A stretch of DNA of 64,000 bases from Sphingobacterium endophyticum (GCF_009733535.1 NZ_SMMI01000007.1:62001-126000), one strand, 5' to 3'; numbered from the stretch's first letter, positions 35,378 to 46,029 are shown. Notes: generated by a model not told the origin, from the letters alone. Numbers and translations are program-made.

Positions 35378-37905
35378 ACTGGAAATGGATTTTCTTAATG
35401 GCCTGGCGGGATAGCCGCAAGAATAGGTCACGGTTATTTCTCTTTATCTCTTCCATCATATTAGGGATTGCAGCCTTAGTTGCAATGAATTCCTTCAATA
35501 TGAATTTAAAGAAGGATATTGATGCACAAGCTGCGGAACTTATTGGTGCCGATTTTGAGTTGGAAAGCCGTAGGCAACCATCTGAAGAGGCAATGAAGTT
35601 TATTGATTCTATCAAAGGATTAAGTGAGGATTTTGCGAAGGAGGAGCGGTTTATGTCTATGATTCGCTTTCCTAAAGCAGATGGTTCGAGACTGGTGCAA
35701 GTTCGAGCCTTAGAAGGAAACTATCCATTTTATGGGGAAGTTGAGACTAGTCCTAAAAATAGCTTCCAGCAATTTGCGAAAGAAAAGGGGGTTTATTTAG
35801 AGAACTCATTGCTGCTGCAATTCAATGCTGCAATTCAAGATTCGGTACAATTAGGCAATAATACCTATGCTATTTTAGGGAATGTCCTTTCACAACCAGG
35901 ACAAGCAGCTATCTCTGGAACAATGGCGCCTTCTGTATTTGTGCCAATTGAGCAATTAGAAAATTCGGGTTTGCAGACCACAGGCAGCAGAATTGAATAT
36001 CATTATTATTTTAAATTGCCTAAGAGCTTTCAGGTAGATAAGAAGGTTAAGGAGTTGGAAAATCGGATTACGGAATTGCAGCTTCGGTCCTCGACCATTG
36101 AAACTACAAAAGAGAATACTGGCCGTTCTTTCGAGGACATGGCAAGTTTTATGGAACTTGTGGGATTTGTTGCCTTGTTGTTGGGATGTATAGGGGTATC
36201 AAGTGCTGTACAGATTTATGTGCGGGAGAAAATGATTTCCGTTGCGGTGTTAAGATGTTTAGGGACATCTGCGAAACAGGCGTTTTATATCTTTTTGGTT
36301 CAATTTGCTGGTATCGGTCTTCTTGGAGGTATCATTGGTGCCGTTTTGGGTTCATTAATACAATACCTCATCCCTCTCGTAATGCAGGATGTACTTCCCG
36401 TCAGTTTAAGTACCGGAGTTTCTTGGTTAGCTATACTGGAAGGTATCGGATTGGGTGTAATCATTGCTGTTTTATTCGCTCTATTGCCCTTGCTGGCCGT
36501 ACGCAATATCTCGCCATTGAACTCCATTCGGGTATCAGACAAGGAAGAAAGTCTATTTAAGGATCGAGCAAGCTGGTGGATTTACCTCTTGATAATAGGC
36601 TTTATTACAGGCTTTGCCAGACTTCAGATGGATAATTGGATTCAAACATTGGTGTTTGTAGCAGGTGTTGGAATTACCTTTCTATTATTATATGGAGTTG
36701 CTAAGGGATTTACTTACCTAGTCAGGAAATATTTTCCAAAGAAATGGCCTTATTTGTGGAGGCAGGGTCTTTCGAACCTATATAGACCAAATAATCAGAC
36801 GGTGATCCTAATGATTTCCATTGGTTTGGGTACCGCATTGATTGCTACAATGTTCTTGGTTCAGGATTTATTAATTAATAGGGTTAAATTATCATCAGAA
36901 CAAAGTCAGGCGAATATGCTGATGTTTGATATTCAACCTTCGCAAGGAGAAGGGATAAGAAATCTAGCGAAAGCTGAAGGATATCCCATATTAGAATCTG
37001 TACCCATCGTCACCATGCAGTTGCAGAGTGTCAACGGAACGACTTTGAAAGATGTCGTGTCGGATACGAGCAACGAGGTATCATCGCGTGCCTTCCGAGG
37101 GGAAATTCGTGCAACTTATCGGGATTCATTGACTTCCTCGGAAAGTCTGACCTCCGGAAAATGGGTTGGAAAAGTAGGTAAGAATGATACAGCATCTGTT
37201 TCATTGGATAAAGGTTATGCTGAAAATATTAAAGTTAAGGTTGGGGATAAATTGGAGTTCAATGTACAAGGCTTGATTGTTCCTGCAAAGGTTAGCAGTA
37301 TTAGGCAAGTGGATTGGAACCGATTTCAGTCTAATTTTCGGGTAGTATTTGCTTCCGGGACCATCGATCAGGCACCTCAATTCTATTTGATGATGACGAA
37401 AGTTCCGACAGAGGTTGAATCAAGTAAGTTTCAACAGAAAATTGTTAATAGCTTTCCCAACGTATCCGTTATTGATATGAATGCGGTATTGAAGGTGTTA
37501 CAGGAGATCTTGGATAAGATTGGATTTATCATACAATTCATGGGAGCATTCAGTATATTAACAGGAATTATTGTCCTAATCTCATCCGTTAGAATCAGTA
37601 AGTTTCAGCGAATTCGAGAAAATGTTCTGCTTAGGACCTTGGGAGCAAGTCGAAGACAAATTTATTTGATTACAATCAGCGAGTATTTATTCCTAGGATT
37701 GCTTTCTGCCTTAACAGGGATTATCATTTCATTAATTGCAAGTTATCTCTTAGCCATTTTTGTATTTGAAAGTGTATTTGTTCCATCAATTGGAATGATA
37801 TTATTGCTCATGTTTCTAATCGTTGGTCTTACCATTACCATTGGATTAATTAATAGCTTGGCTGTTATTAATCGATCACCTTTGGAAGCTTTGCGAAAAG
37901 AATAA
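35374..37905 (+). CDS. FtsX-family ABC permease (YbbP-like)
   Basis: The 843-residue permease has an N-terminal helix (about 18-38), a periplasmic MacB-like domain, then two FtsX domains: four helices near residues 255-420 and three to four near 710-835 (SVRISKFQRIRENVLLRTLG in the second). Length and the two FtsX domains fit YbbP. It partners with the ATPase encoded just upstream with a 4-base overlap. Mechanotransmission or extraction of lipid-linked molecules from the inner membrane is the family mode; substrate unknown. Confidence 0.88.
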   Translation: MNWKWIFLMAWRDSRKNRSRLFLFISSIILGIAALVAMNSFNMNLKKDIDAQAAELIGADFELESRRQPSEEAMKFIDSIKGLSEDFAKEERFMSMIRFPKADGSRLVQVRALEGNYPFYGEVETSPKNSFQQFAKEKGVYLENSLLLQFNAAIQDSVQLGNNTYAILGNVLSQPGQAAISGTMAPSVFVPIEQLENSGLQTTGSRIEYHYYFKLPKSFQVDKKVKELENRITELQLRSSTIETTKENTGRSFEDMASFMELVGFVALLLGCIGVSSAVQIYVREKMISVAVLRCLGTSAKQAFYIFLVQFAGIGLLGGIIGAVLGSLIQYLIPLVMQDVLPVSLSTGVSWLAILEGIGLGVIIAVLFALLPLLAVRNISPLNSIRVSDKEESLFKDRASWWIYLLIIGFITGFARLQMDNWIQTLVFVAGVGITFLLLYGVAKGFTYLVRKYFPKKWPYLWRQGLSNLYRPNNQTVILMISIGLGTALIATMFLVQDLLINRVKLSSEQSQANMLMFDIQPSQGEGIRNLAKAEGYPILESVPIVTMQLQSVNGTTLKDVVSDTSNEVSSRAFRGEIRATYRDSLTSSESLTSGKWVGKVGKNDTASVSLDKGYAENIKVKVGDKLEFNVQGLIVPAKVSSIRQVDWNRFQSNFRVVFASGTIDQAPQFYLMMTKVPTEVESSKFQQKIVNSFPNVSVIDMNAVLKVLQEILDKIGFIIQFMGAFSILTGIIVLISSVRISKFQRIRENVLLRTLGASRRQIYLITISEYLFLGLLSALTGIIISLIASYLLAIFVFESVFVPSIGMILLLMFLIVGLTITIGLINSLAVINRSPLEALRKE

Positions 37906-37968
37906 TTTTTTTAAAATAAATTTGTAACAATTTCTTAAGTTTATCTACTAATTAGTTAAACTAAGATT

Positions 37969-40233
37969 ATGAAAAAACTACTAACTATGCTATTTGTACT
38001 TGTGGGTGTAATAGCCACAAAAGCCCAGGTTACTGGAGATTGGAAAGGAGAACTAGAGGTTCAAGGGATGAAGATGGAGATGATATTCCACATCAGTGAT
38101 AAAGACGGTAATTTAACGGCTACATTAGACATCCCTGTTCAGGGGGCCTCTGGATTGCCAATGTCATCCGTAAAATTTGAAAACAATATTCTAAACTTAG
38201 CCATGGACCAAGCCGGCCTTGCATATGAAGGGGAATTGAAGGGGGAGAAAATCGAAGGTAAGTTCAAACAAGCTGGAAAGGAATTTCCATTGATTTTGGC
38301 TAAAACAAAGATCACTAAACCTGGAGATCCAACATTGGTATCTTCGGAGTCTGACTTAGCCAAATTAATTGAATTGGGAAATGGTAACTACCAATATAAG
38401 GTTGAGGATTATTTTGCCAAGCCTAAGTCTTCTGGATTTGCGCTTTCTCCAAACGGTAAGTACATCTCTTATAGGGAGAAGGATGAAAAAAACAAACGCC
38501 ACGTCATGGTTAAGGAGGTTGCTACTGGTAAAGTAGTACGTGCCATTGAGGAAAAGGATGAATTGATTCGTGGCATGGGCTGGGTAAATGATGATCGTTT
38601 GGTGTATATCATGGATCAGGGCGGAAATGAAAATTATCATCTATATGCTGTAAATATTGATGGAAGCAATAATATTGATTTGACTCCCTTTGATGATGTT
38701 CAAGCAGGCATATTAAATATGTTAAAAGAGCAGAAAGATTATATTATTATTCAATTAAATAAGGATAATAAACAAGTCTTTGAGCCTTACAAGGTTAATG
38801 TTCAGACCGGCACGATGGAAAAGCTATTTACGAATATAGATCCTGAAAATGCTATTGTCGACTATGATTTTGATAAAGATGGAAATCTGAGAGGTTATTC
38901 AAAAATGTTTAATGGCATTAATACACAGTATTATTATAAACCACAAGGCAAAACAGAATTTGAACTTTTCGGTACAGCAAATTGGTATGATACGTTTTCC
39001 ATATTATCATTTAATTACGCTTCAAAAAATCCTGATGAAGCCTATATTTTAACAAATCTGGATTCAGATAAAGCACGTATTGTGTTGTATGATTTGGGAA
39101 CGAAAAAACTAATCAAGGAAATTTATTCTAACCCAGATTACGATGCGACTATTTTGGGTATTTCAAGAAAGCGTAATTGGGAAATTGATTATGTTGGCTA
39201 CGAAGGGGAGAAAGTAGAAATTGAACCAAAAAGTGCAACATTCAAGGAAATCTATAACCTTTTCAAGAAAGAATTTCCTAATTATGAATATTCAATTGTT
39301 GGAAAGACCGATAATGAAGACCAATATCTAGTGATGGTTCAAAGCGATAAATTGTATGGAAGATATTATCACTTAGATGCGAAGACTAAAAAAGTGACAT
39401 TTTTATATGATTTGATGCCACAGTTGAAGGAGTCGGATATGGCAGAAATGCGACCGATTACCTTTAAGTCACGAGATGGTTTGACATTACACGGATACAT
39501 CACTTTACCAAAAGCAGCTTTGGAAGGTAAAAAGGTGCCTTTGATCGTAAATCCACATGGAGGACCTCAGGGCGTTCGTGACAGTTGGGGATTTAATCCA
39601 GAGACTCAATTATTTGCTGCCCATGGTTTTGCAACCTTGCAGGTAAATTTCAGAGTTTCTGGTGGATATGGTAAAGAGTTTTTGAAGTCTGGATTTAAGC
39701 AGATCGGTAGGAAAGCGATGGATGATGTTGAGGATGGAATTCAATATGTCATCGAACAAGGATGGGCTGACAAAGATAATGTAGCCATTTATGGTGGTTC
39801 TCATGGAGGTTATGCCGTATTAAGAGGCTTGACAAAGACTCCAGATCTATATAAAGCAGGGGTCGATTACGTAGGAGTTTCGAATATTTTCACACTTTTA
39901 AATTCTATTCCTGAATATTGGAAACCATATCGCGAGATGCTTTACCAGATTTGGTATGATCCAAACAATGAAGAAGAGGCGGCAATTGCTAAAGAAGCTT
40001 CGCCACTATTTCATGTAGATAAAATTAAAGCTCCTTTATTTGTTGTTCAAGGGGCGAACGATCCAAGAGTTAAAATTGCAGAAGCAGATCAGATTGTGAA
40101 GGCCTTACGTGAAAAAGGTGTTGATGTACCTTACATGGTTAAATACGATGAAGGACATGGATTTGCGAAGGAAGAAAATCAGATAGAATTTTATAAGGCT
40201 ATGATGGGCTTTTTCCACAAACATTTAAATTAA
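37969..40233 (+). CDS. S9 family prolyl-oligopeptidase-like serine peptidase
   Basis: The 754-residue protein has a signal peptide (LLTMLFVLVGVIATKAQ). Residues about 22-110 form a small beta domain (GDWKGELEVQGMKMEMIFHI) often fused to Bacteroidota hydrolases. Next comes a beta-propeller-like part (about 150-480) and the C-terminal alpha/beta-hydrolase with catalytic Ser611 (YGGSHGGY), Asp698 (GANDPRV) and His730 (DEGHGF). Such enzymes cleave small peptides or N-acyl peptides in the periplasm. It is a single-gene unit flanked by terminators. Confidence 0.88.
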   Translation: MKKLLTMLFVLVGVIATKAQVTGDWKGELEVQGMKMEMIFHISDKDGNLTATLDIPVQGASGLPMSSVKFENNILNLAMDQAGLAYEGELKGEKIEGKFKQAGKEFPLILAKTKITKPGDPTLVSSESDLAKLIELGNGNYQYKVEDYFAKPKSSGFALSPNGKYISYREKDEKNKRHVMVKEVATGKVVRAIEEKDELIRGMGWVNDDRLVYIMDQGGNENYHLYAVNIDGSNNIDLTPFDDVQAGILNMLKEQKDYIIIQLNKDNKQVFEPYKVNVQTGTMEKLFTNIDPENAIVDYDFDKDGNLRGYSKMFNGINTQYYYKPQGKTEFELFGTANWYDTFSILSFNYASKNPDEAYILTNLDSDKARIVLYDLGTKKLIKEIYSNPDYDATILGISRKRNWEIDYVGYEGEKVEIEPKSATFKEIYNLFKKEFPNYEYSIVGKTDNEDQYLVMVQSDKLYGRYYHLDAKTKKVTFLYDLMPQLKESDMAEMRPITFKSRDGLTLHGYITLPKAALEGKKVPLIVNPHGGPQGVRDSWGFNPETQLFAAHGFATLQVNFRVSGGYGKEFLKSGFKQIGRKAMDDVEDGIQYVIEQGWADKDNVAIYGGSHGGYAVLRGLTKTPDLYKAGVDYVGVSNIFTLLNSIPEYWKPYREMLYQIWYDPNNEEEAAIAKEASPLFHVDKIKAPLFVVQGANDPRVKIAEADQIVKALREKGVDVPYMVKYDEGHGFAKEENQIEFYKAMMGFFHKHLN

Positions 40234-40254
40234 TCTGTTGTTATATCTTTGTAG

Positions 40255-40282
40255 AGCTCCTAATTTAGGAGCTTTACTTTTT
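40255..40282 (+). terminator. Hairpin after the S9 peptidase gene
   Basis: AGCTCCTAA (40255-40263) pairs with TTAGGAGCT (40265-40273), followed by a T-rich tail. It lies between the peptidase and nnr genes. A -7-like box TATCTTTG (40244-40251) is directly before it, so it could also lie at the 5' end of a transcript for the next gene. Confidence 0.55.
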
Positions 40283-40292
40283 ATACCCCATT

Positions 40293-41801
40293 ATGAAAAT
40301 TCTAAGTTCAGCTCAATTAAAATCGGTCGATCAAGAAACTATTCGAATAGAAGGCATTAGTTCTTGGGAATTAATGGAGCGTGCATCCAGTATTGTTACA
40401 GCTTCTATATTGGAAGATTATATAGATTCGATCAAAGAGCTTCCGATAGTTGTGGTTTGTGGTAAGGGAAATAATGGTGGTGATGGATTGGCTATAGCGA
40501 GACAGTTACAGGAATCAGGATATGATGTTGAGGTGAGGTTGTTGAAATCGGAAAGTTATTCGGATGACAATCTTTTAAACCAGGAGAAATTGGAGGAAAT
40601 AACCTTCTTCGGTCTTGATGATGATTTGGATTTACCAACAGAGGGGTTTTTGGTTGATTGCTTATTTGGCTATGGATTATCTGCTCCATTGGGATCGGAA
40701 TGGCAGGCGGTGATTTCGCAAATTAATGCTTTCCACGGTAAGGTTCTTTCAGTAGATATGCCTTCAGGTTTATTATTGGACGGGGTAGGGTTGGAAAGTG
40801 ATCCTATTGTTAAAGCTTGGAAAGTGTACACTTTTCAAGTTCCAAAATTGTCTTTATTGTTGCCTGATAACTCAAGGTATGTAAATGAATTCAGCATTTT
40901 AGATATTGGCCTGGATCTACGGGCGATGGCTGATCAAAATTCTCAATATAACTTTATTGATTCTGAGCTTTTAGAGGTTTTAATTCGTCATCGGTCAAGG
41001 TTTTCGCATAAAGGAACCTATGGGAATGTTGCTTTGATAGGGGGAAGTTTAGGGAAAATTGGCGCAGTGCTGTTGGCTTCAAGAGCTGCTCTTCGAACAG
41101 GATGTGGATTGGTTACGGCCTATATTCCTAAATGTGGGTATCAGATATTGCAGATTGGATTAGCAGAAGCTATGGTGACTCTCGATTCTGCTGAGGAGCA
41201 TTTAATGGATTTTAATATTGAACCTATCTATTCTTCCTATGCTGTTGGAATTGGAATGGGAAAATCTGAGGAAACCATTCGTGGTTTTGGATTATGGTTG
41301 CAAGGTTTAAATGAGGAAAGTAAAGTTGTTTTGGATGCTGATGCACTCAATATCCTTTCTGAAAATGAAAACATGCTAAAATTCCTTCCAAAAAATAGTG
41401 TTCTGACACCACATCCCAAGGAGTTGAAGCGACTGATTGGAGAATGGGAAAATGATCTTGATAAGCTTGAGAAATCAAAAACCTTTGCAAGGGAAAACAA
41501 TATCGTTATGGTTATTAAGGGAGCAAATACAGCCATTGTAAATCCCACGGGAGATATATATTTTAATTCGACGGGAAATCCCGGTATGGCTACAGGCGGG
41601 ACGGGCGATGTTTTGACGGGAATTATTGGAAGTTTATTAGCTCAAGGCTATGAATCTTTGGATGCTGCGGTATTTGGAGTATATGTACATGGTTTAGCTG
41701 GAGATTTTGCTAAAGGTTGGGTAGGGGAAGCAAGCTTAATCGCTACTGATGTCATCGAATATATTCCTTCGGCATTGATGGAACTGTCCCAAGAACATTA
41801 A
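40293..41801 (+). CDS. nnr: Bifunctional NAD(P)HX epimerase/dehydratase
   Basis: The 502-residue protein fuses the YjeF N-terminal epimerase domain (about 1-210; VVCGKGNNGGDGLAIARQL, VDMPSGLLLDG) to the C-terminal ADP-dependent (S)-NAD(P)HX dehydratase of the ribokinase fold (about 225-495; GGSLGKIGAVLLASRAALRT, TPHPKELKRL, GTGDVLTGIIGSLLAQG). It repairs hydrated NADH and NADPH in the cytoplasm. Length and domain order are standard for bacterial Nnr (YjeF). Confidence 0.93.
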   Translation: MKILSSAQLKSVDQETIRIEGISSWELMERASSIVTASILEDYIDSIKELPIVVVCGKGNNGGDGLAIARQLQESGYDVEVRLLKSESYSDDNLLNQEKLEEITFFGLDDDLDLPTEGFLVDCLFGYGLSAPLGSEWQAVISQINAFHGKVLSVDMPSGLLLDGVGLESDPIVKAWKVYTFQVPKLSLLLPDNSRYVNEFSILDIGLDLRAMADQNSQYNFIDSELLEVLIRHRSRFSHKGTYGNVALIGGSLGKIGAVLLASRAALRTGCGLVTAYIPKCGYQILQIGLAEAMVTLDSAEEHLMDFNIEPIYSSYAVGIGMGKSEETIRGFGLWLQGLNEESKVVLDADALNILSENENMLKFLPKNSVLTPHPKELKRLIGEWENDLDKLEKSKTFARENNIVMVIKGANTAIVNPTGDIYFNSTGNPGMATGGTGDVLTGIIGSLLAQGYESLDAAVFGVYVHGLAGDFAKGWVGEASLIATDVIEYIPSALMELSQEH

Positions 41802-41863
41802 AATGGGATTTTATCCTGACAAAGATCAATTTGGGTCTGCCAAATATTCCTTAACTTTATCAT

Positions 41864-42391
41864 ATGCAAATTAACATCAAGAATATGGTATGTCCTCGCT
41901 GCGTCATGGCAGTTGAGCAGATTTTAGACCGTATGTCTATCCCGTATCATGAGGTTAGTATAGGTACTGTGCATATTAAAAGGTCATTGACCGATGATGA
42001 GATCTCGAATTTTGATAAGGAATTGAGTCAGATTGGCTTTGAAATTTTAAAGGAGCGCAAGCAAAAATTAGTTGAGGAAATTAAAATTGCTTTATTGGAG
42101 ATTGTGAATTCTGATTCAGAAAATGCATGGAAAACATCAAGCTTTCTTTCTGAAAGGTTCAATTTGGAATATTCTTATTTGAGCAACCTTTTCTCCGAAC
42201 AGCAGGGTGAAAGTATTGAAAAATATCTTATCAAATTAAAGGTTGAAAAGGTAAAGGAATTGTTAGGCTATGATGCAACATTGGCAGAGATTGCTTCACA
42301 GATGCAATACAGCAGTATTGCGCATTTAAGCAGTCAGTTTAAAAAAACGACAGGTATCAGCCCATCGGAGTATAGAAAGCAATTGATATAA
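41864..42391 (+). CDS. AraC-type regulator with an HMA-like N-terminal domain
   Basis: The 175-residue protein begins with MQINIKNMVCPRCVMAVEQI, which has the MxCxxC pattern and the following beta-alpha-beta layout of a heavy-metal-associated (HMA) domain (about 1-65). The C-terminal part (about 80-175) is an AraC/XylS DNA-binding domain (ATLAEIASQMQYSSIAHLSS, FKKTTGISPSEYRKQ). The combination suggests a metal- or thiol-responsive one-component regulator, but the sensor function is an inference. It is monocistronic, with TAACTTTA just before the start and a strong terminator behind. Its targets are unknown. Confidence 0.8.
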   Translation: MQINIKNMVCPRCVMAVEQILDRMSIPYHEVSIGTVHIKRSLTDDEISNFDKELSQIGFEILKERKQKLVEEIKIALLEIVNSDSENAWKTSSFLSERFNLEYSYLSNLFSEQQGESIEKYLIKLKVEKVKELLGYDATLAEIASQMQYSSIAHLSSQFKKTTGISPSEYRKQLI

Positions 42392-42408
42392 GAGGAAATT
42401 CTCCAAAC

Positions 42409-42440
42409 AAAAAAGCTCGTCAGAAATGACGAGCTTTTTT
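42409..42440. terminator. Bidirectional intrinsic terminator
   Basis: AAGCTCGTCA pairs with TGACGAGCTT (stem core 42415-42422 and 42427-42434) around GAAA, flanked by A6 and T6. It separates the convergent AraC-type and TPR genes. Confidence 0.9.
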
Positions 42441-42459
42441 GTATTGTTGGGATCAACCC

Positions 42460-43104
42460 TTATTTAAGGTTGTCACGGTAAACTGTAGCTTTTTTAACTT
42501 CAGTTTGGATATCTTTACGAGAAGCATCATAAGTTAATACTTTCTCATAGTCAGCGATTGCTTTGTTGTATGCGTCAGTAGCAGTTGTTTTGTTGTAGTT
42601 AGCTGCTCCTTTAGTTCCTGTTAAAATACCTAAATCACGGTAAGCAATAGCGCGGTTTTGGTATAATTTTGCGTCTGTTGCATTTACTGCGATTGCTTTA
42701 GTATAGTCGCCAGCTGCAGATTTCAATAATGCCTCACGCTCTTGGTTTGACAATTTTAAATCTTTGTTGACTGCCATATTGTTATTAGCTTTCGCTTTAT
42801 AATAATATGCAGAAACATTTTTAGCATCTAAAGTAATAACCTTATTAAAGTTAGCAACTGCTTTTTTGTAATCTCCATTTTGGAATTGAGCATATCCTAA
42901 CAAATACACTACTTCAGGCTCAGAACCAGCATTAGGCAATGCTTTTTCGAATTGAGTTGCAGCAGTTTTAAAATCACCATCCAAAAGTGCTTTTTCACCA
43001 GCGCGTACATTTGGATCACTGTGTTGTTCTTTTTGTTGTGCTTGTGCACCCATAGTAGCTAGTGCTAAAGCAACTGTAGCTAACCCAATCTTAATCGTCT
43101 TCAT
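42460..43104 (-). CDS. Secreted TPR-repeat protein
   Basis: From the ATG at 43104 (MKTIKIGLATVALALATMGA) the product has 214 residues with a cleavable signal peptide; an ATG nine codons upstream (43131) is equally usable. Three to four tetratricopeptide repeats follow (AGEKALLDGDFKTAATQFEK, LLGYAQFQNGDYKKAVANFN, AIADYEKVLTYDASRKD). TPR proteins act as scaffolds; the partner is not known. A Lys- and Ala-rich composition suggests high expression in the periplasm. Confidence 0.82.
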   Translation of the reverse strand: MKTIKIGLATVALALATMGAQAQQKEQHSDPNVRAGEKALLDGDFKTAATQFEKALPNAGSEPEVVYLLGYAQFQNGDYKKAVANFNKVITLDAKNVSAYYYKAKANNNMAVNKDLKLSNQEREALLKSAAGDYTKAIAVNATDAKLYQNRAIAYRDLGILTGTKGAANYNKTTATDAYNKAIADYEKVLTYDASRKDIQTEVKKATVYRDNLK

Positions 43105-43131
43105 CTGTGTATTCAAGTTATTTAATTTCAT

Positions 43132-43455
43132 GTCTGAATTTTTATGTTGTTTTCCAGTTATTTACAATACTCCTTCTAATAGAGTAAAAATCTGTTAAAT
43201 AGTTTAACCTAGCAATCAATAGTTATAAACATTTCCACATTTTACTATTTGCTTCAGTCGGAATCAGTTTTCTATACACAAAGGTGACAGAGAATGGTCT
43301 GATTACTGACGATTTAACAGCTATCAAACAATAATAGCATAAAATGTACCAAATATTGGACTTGGCACTCCGCTTGTACTATATGCATACATTTAATTTA
43401 AAACAAATATATGTCGATGGTCTGACAAGATGTCGGCAACACGGATTCAAAACAT
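43132..43455. other. Intergenic region between the TPR and lon genes
   Basis: This 324-base divergent region holds the promoters of both genes. Apart from a sigma-54-like element at 43362-43378 I see no gene, tRNA or strong hairpin in it. Confidence 0.5.
43362..43378 (+). promoter_or_regulatory. Sigma-54-like promoter element before lon
   Basis: TTGGCAC, five bases, then TTGTA resembles the -24/-12 sigma-54 promoter (TGGCAC-N5-TTGCA) with one mismatch at the -12 C. A start about 12 bases downstream would give a leader of about 65-70 nt to the lon ATG. Single-element match, so tentative. Confidence 0.35.
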
Positions 43456-45918
43456 ATGAGCAAATTTGATTCATTCAACTTTAATCAAACATTACCTATC
43501 ATAAACGAAGAAACTGAATTCTTTCCATTATTAACTCAGCAAGATGAGGACGAAATGAGGAATGCAGAAATTCCAGAGCAATTGCCGATTCTACCATTGA
43601 GAAATACGGTTCTTTTTCCTGGTGTAGTAATTCCTATTACCGTTGGTAGAGATAAATCAATCAAGTTGGTTAAGGATGCCTATAAAGGGGACAAGACCAT
43701 TGCTGTGGTTTCACAAAAAGATATGACTGTTGAGGACCCTACCTTTGAGCAACTGCACAAAGTAGGTACTGTAGCACATATCATCAAGATTCTTCAAATG
43801 CCTGATGGTAATACTACCGTTATTATCCAAGGTAAAACCAGAGTTAAACTTACTGAATTGGTTCAGACTGAACCTTATATCATATCGCGAGTAGAGAAAT
43901 TCCCTGAAGATAAGCCCAAGGTTAATAGCAAAGAATTTAAAGCCTTGATTTCTTCTGTAAAGGAATTGGCACTGCAGATTATTCAATTATCTCCAAATCT
44001 TCCTAGCGAAGCAGGTATTGCTATCAAAAATATTGAAAGCCCAACCTTCTTAGTGAATTTTATTTCTTCCAATTTATCCTTGGAACTTGAGCAGAAACAG
44101 GATTTATTGGAGATTAAGGATTTTGTAAAACGTGCTAAATTATTATTGGAGCACCTAACAACTGAGATTCAGATGTTAGAATTGAAAAACCAGATTCAGA
44201 ATAAGGTACGTGTTGATTTAGATAAGCAACAACGAGATTATTTCTTAAGCCAACAGCTTAAAACTATTCAGGAAGAACTTGGTGGCAATACGCCAGATCT
44301 TGAGCTTGAAGAGTTAAAGAAACGCGCCAAGTCCAAGAAATGGAATGATGAAGTCAATAAACATTTCAACAAAGAGTTAGAAAAGCTTGCTCGCATAAAT
44401 CCTGCTGCAGCAGATTACTCTGTTCAATTGAACTACTTGGAGTTAATGCTTGATCTTCCTTGGGGTGAATATACCAAAGACAATTTTGACTTGTTAAGAG
44501 CTGAAAAGATCTTGAACAAAGATCATTATGGACTAGAAAAGGTTAAGCAACGTATAGTAGAGTATTTAGCTGTTTTAAAGTTAAAGAACGACATGAAGGC
44601 ACCGATTCTTTGTTTGGTTGGTCCTCCGGGGGTTGGTAAAACATCCCTAGGGAAATCTATAGCAAGAGCTTTGGGTAGGAAATATACGAGAATGGCATTA
44701 GGCGGGATACGTGATGAGGCAGAGATTAGAGGTCACCGTAAAACATATATCGGTGCTATGCCTGGTCGTATTATTCAGTCCTTGAAAAAAGCAGGTGCTT
44801 CCAACCCTGTTTTTGTGCTAGATGAAATCGATAAGATTGGTTCTGATTTTAAAGGTGATCCATCATCAGCCTTATTGGAGGTTTTGGATCCTGAACAAAA
44901 TACACACTTTTATGATCATTATGTAGAAATGGAATATGACTTGTCAAAAGTGATGTTTATTGCTACAGCCAATTCCTTGAGCGGTGTTCAACCCGCTTTA
45001 TTGGATAGGATGGAAATCATTGAAGTGAATGGTTATACGATTGAAGAGAAAATTGAAATCGCAAAGAAACACTTGCTTCCTAAGCAAAGGGAAATGCATG
45101 GTGTTCAAGCGAAGGATATCTCCTTGAAACCAAAGATGATTGAAAAGATCATTGAAGAATATACGAGAGAATCAGGTGTCCGTGGTTTGGAGAAGAAAAT
45201 TGGATCTATCGTCCGTGGTATTGCTACCCGCATTGTCATGGAGAAACCCTATGACCATAGTCTTTCAGCTGAGGATGTTGAAGAAATTTTGGGGCCTCCG
45301 ATTTTTGACAAGGATCTTTATGAGAATAATGATATCGCAGGTGTGGTAACAGGCCTTGCTTGGACATCCGTGGGTGGTGATATTTTATTCATTGAATCAA
45401 GTTTAAGTCCGGGCAAAGGAAAATTAAGTCTGACAGGAAATTTGGGTGATGTAATGAAAGAGTCTGCTGCGATCGCAATGGCTTATCTTCGTTCACATTC
45501 TGATGAATTTGGTATTGATTTTAAAGTCTTTGATCAATGGGATGTCAATATCCACGTTCCTGCAGGAGCTACACCAAAAGATGGTCCTTCGGCTGGTATT
45601 ACCATGCTAACTGCTTTAGCTTCCTTGTTCACACAACATAAGGTTAAGCCAAAGTTGGCAATGACCGGTGAGATTACTTTGAGAGGAAAGGTATTGCCAG
45701 TTGGTGGTATAAAAGAGAAAATCTTAGCTGCCAAGCGAGCAAATATTAAAGACATTATCCTAAGCAAATCAAATCAGAAAGATATTCTGGAAATTAAAGA
45801 AGATTATATCAAGGATTTGAATTTCCACTATGTCACTGAAATGCGTGAGGTTGTGAAATTAGCATTGTTGGATGAGAAAGTGAAAAATGCAAAAGTTCTT
45901 TCTAGGGAAGGCTACTAA
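43456..45918 (+). CDS. lon: ATP-dependent protease Lon
   Basis: The 820-residue protein has the LON substrate-binding domain ([20 protein letters not shown]), an AAA+ domain (Walker [10 protein letters not shown], Walker [12 protein letters not shown]) and the C-terminal Ser-Lys protease with Ser712 ([10 protein letters not shown]) and Lys755 ([10 protein letters not shown]), spaced 43 residues apart as in E. coli Lon. It degrades misfolded and regulatory proteins in the cytoplasm. Length is normal; the acidic 40-residue N-terminal extension is usual for Bacteroidota. Confidence 0.96.
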   Translation: MSKFDSFNFNQTLPIINEETEFFPLLTQQDEDEMRNAEIPEQLPILPLRNTVLFPGVVIPITVGRDKSIKLVKDAYKGDKTIAVVSQKDMTVEDPTFEQLHKVGTVAHIIKILQMPDGNTTVIIQGKTRVKLTELVQTEPYIISRVEKFPEDKPKVNSKEFKALISSVKELALQIIQLSPNLPSEAGIAIKNIESPTFLVNFISSNLSLELEQKQDLLEIKDFVKRAKLLLEHLTTEIQMLELKNQIQNKVRVDLDKQQRDYFLSQQLKTIQEELGGNTPDLELEELKKRAKSKKWNDEVNKHFNKELEKLARINPAAADYSVQLNYLELMLDLPWGEYTKDNFDLLRAEKILNKDHYGLEKVKQRIVEYLAVLKLKNDMKAPILCLVGPPGVGKTSLGKSIARALGRKYTRMALGGIRDEAEIRGHRKTYIGAMPGRIIQSLKKAGASNPVFVLDEIDKIGSDFKGDPSSALLEVLDPEQNTHFYDHYVEMEYDLSKVMFIATANSLSGVQPALLDRMEIIEVNGYTIEEKIEIAKKHLLPKQREMHGVQAKDISLKPKMIEKIIEEYTRESGVRGLEKKIGSIVRGIATRIVMEKPYDHSLSAEDVEEILGPPIFDKDLYENNDIAGVVTGLAWTSVGGDILFIESSLSPGKGKLSLTGNLGDVMKESAAIAMAYLRSHSDEFGIDFKVFDQWDVNIHVPAGATPKDGPSAGITMLTALASLFTQHKVKPKLAMTGEITLRGKVLPVGGIKEKILAAKRANIKDIILSKSNQKDILEIKEDYIKDLNFHYVTEMREVVKLALLDEKVKNAKVLSREGY

Positions 45919-45943
45919 TTCTGTTAGTTGAAATAAAAATTAT

Positions 45944-45973
45944 AAGCACAGTTGAATAAGCTGTGCTTTTTTT
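45944..45973 (+). terminator. Intrinsic terminator of lon
   Basis: AAGCACAG (45944-45951) pairs with CTGTGCTT (45961-45968) around a 9-base loop and is followed by more T. It lies 25 bases after the lon stop codon. Confidence 0.85.
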
Positions 45974-46029
45974 ATGGTCATTTTATTTCAATGATTGATG
46001 GAATATTTCTATTCTTCTAGGAGAAGCTG

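Noticed and set aside
36186..36560. 124-codon frame inside the FtsX-family permease gene
   Set aside because: Out-of-frame shadow within a gene with continuous family sequence.
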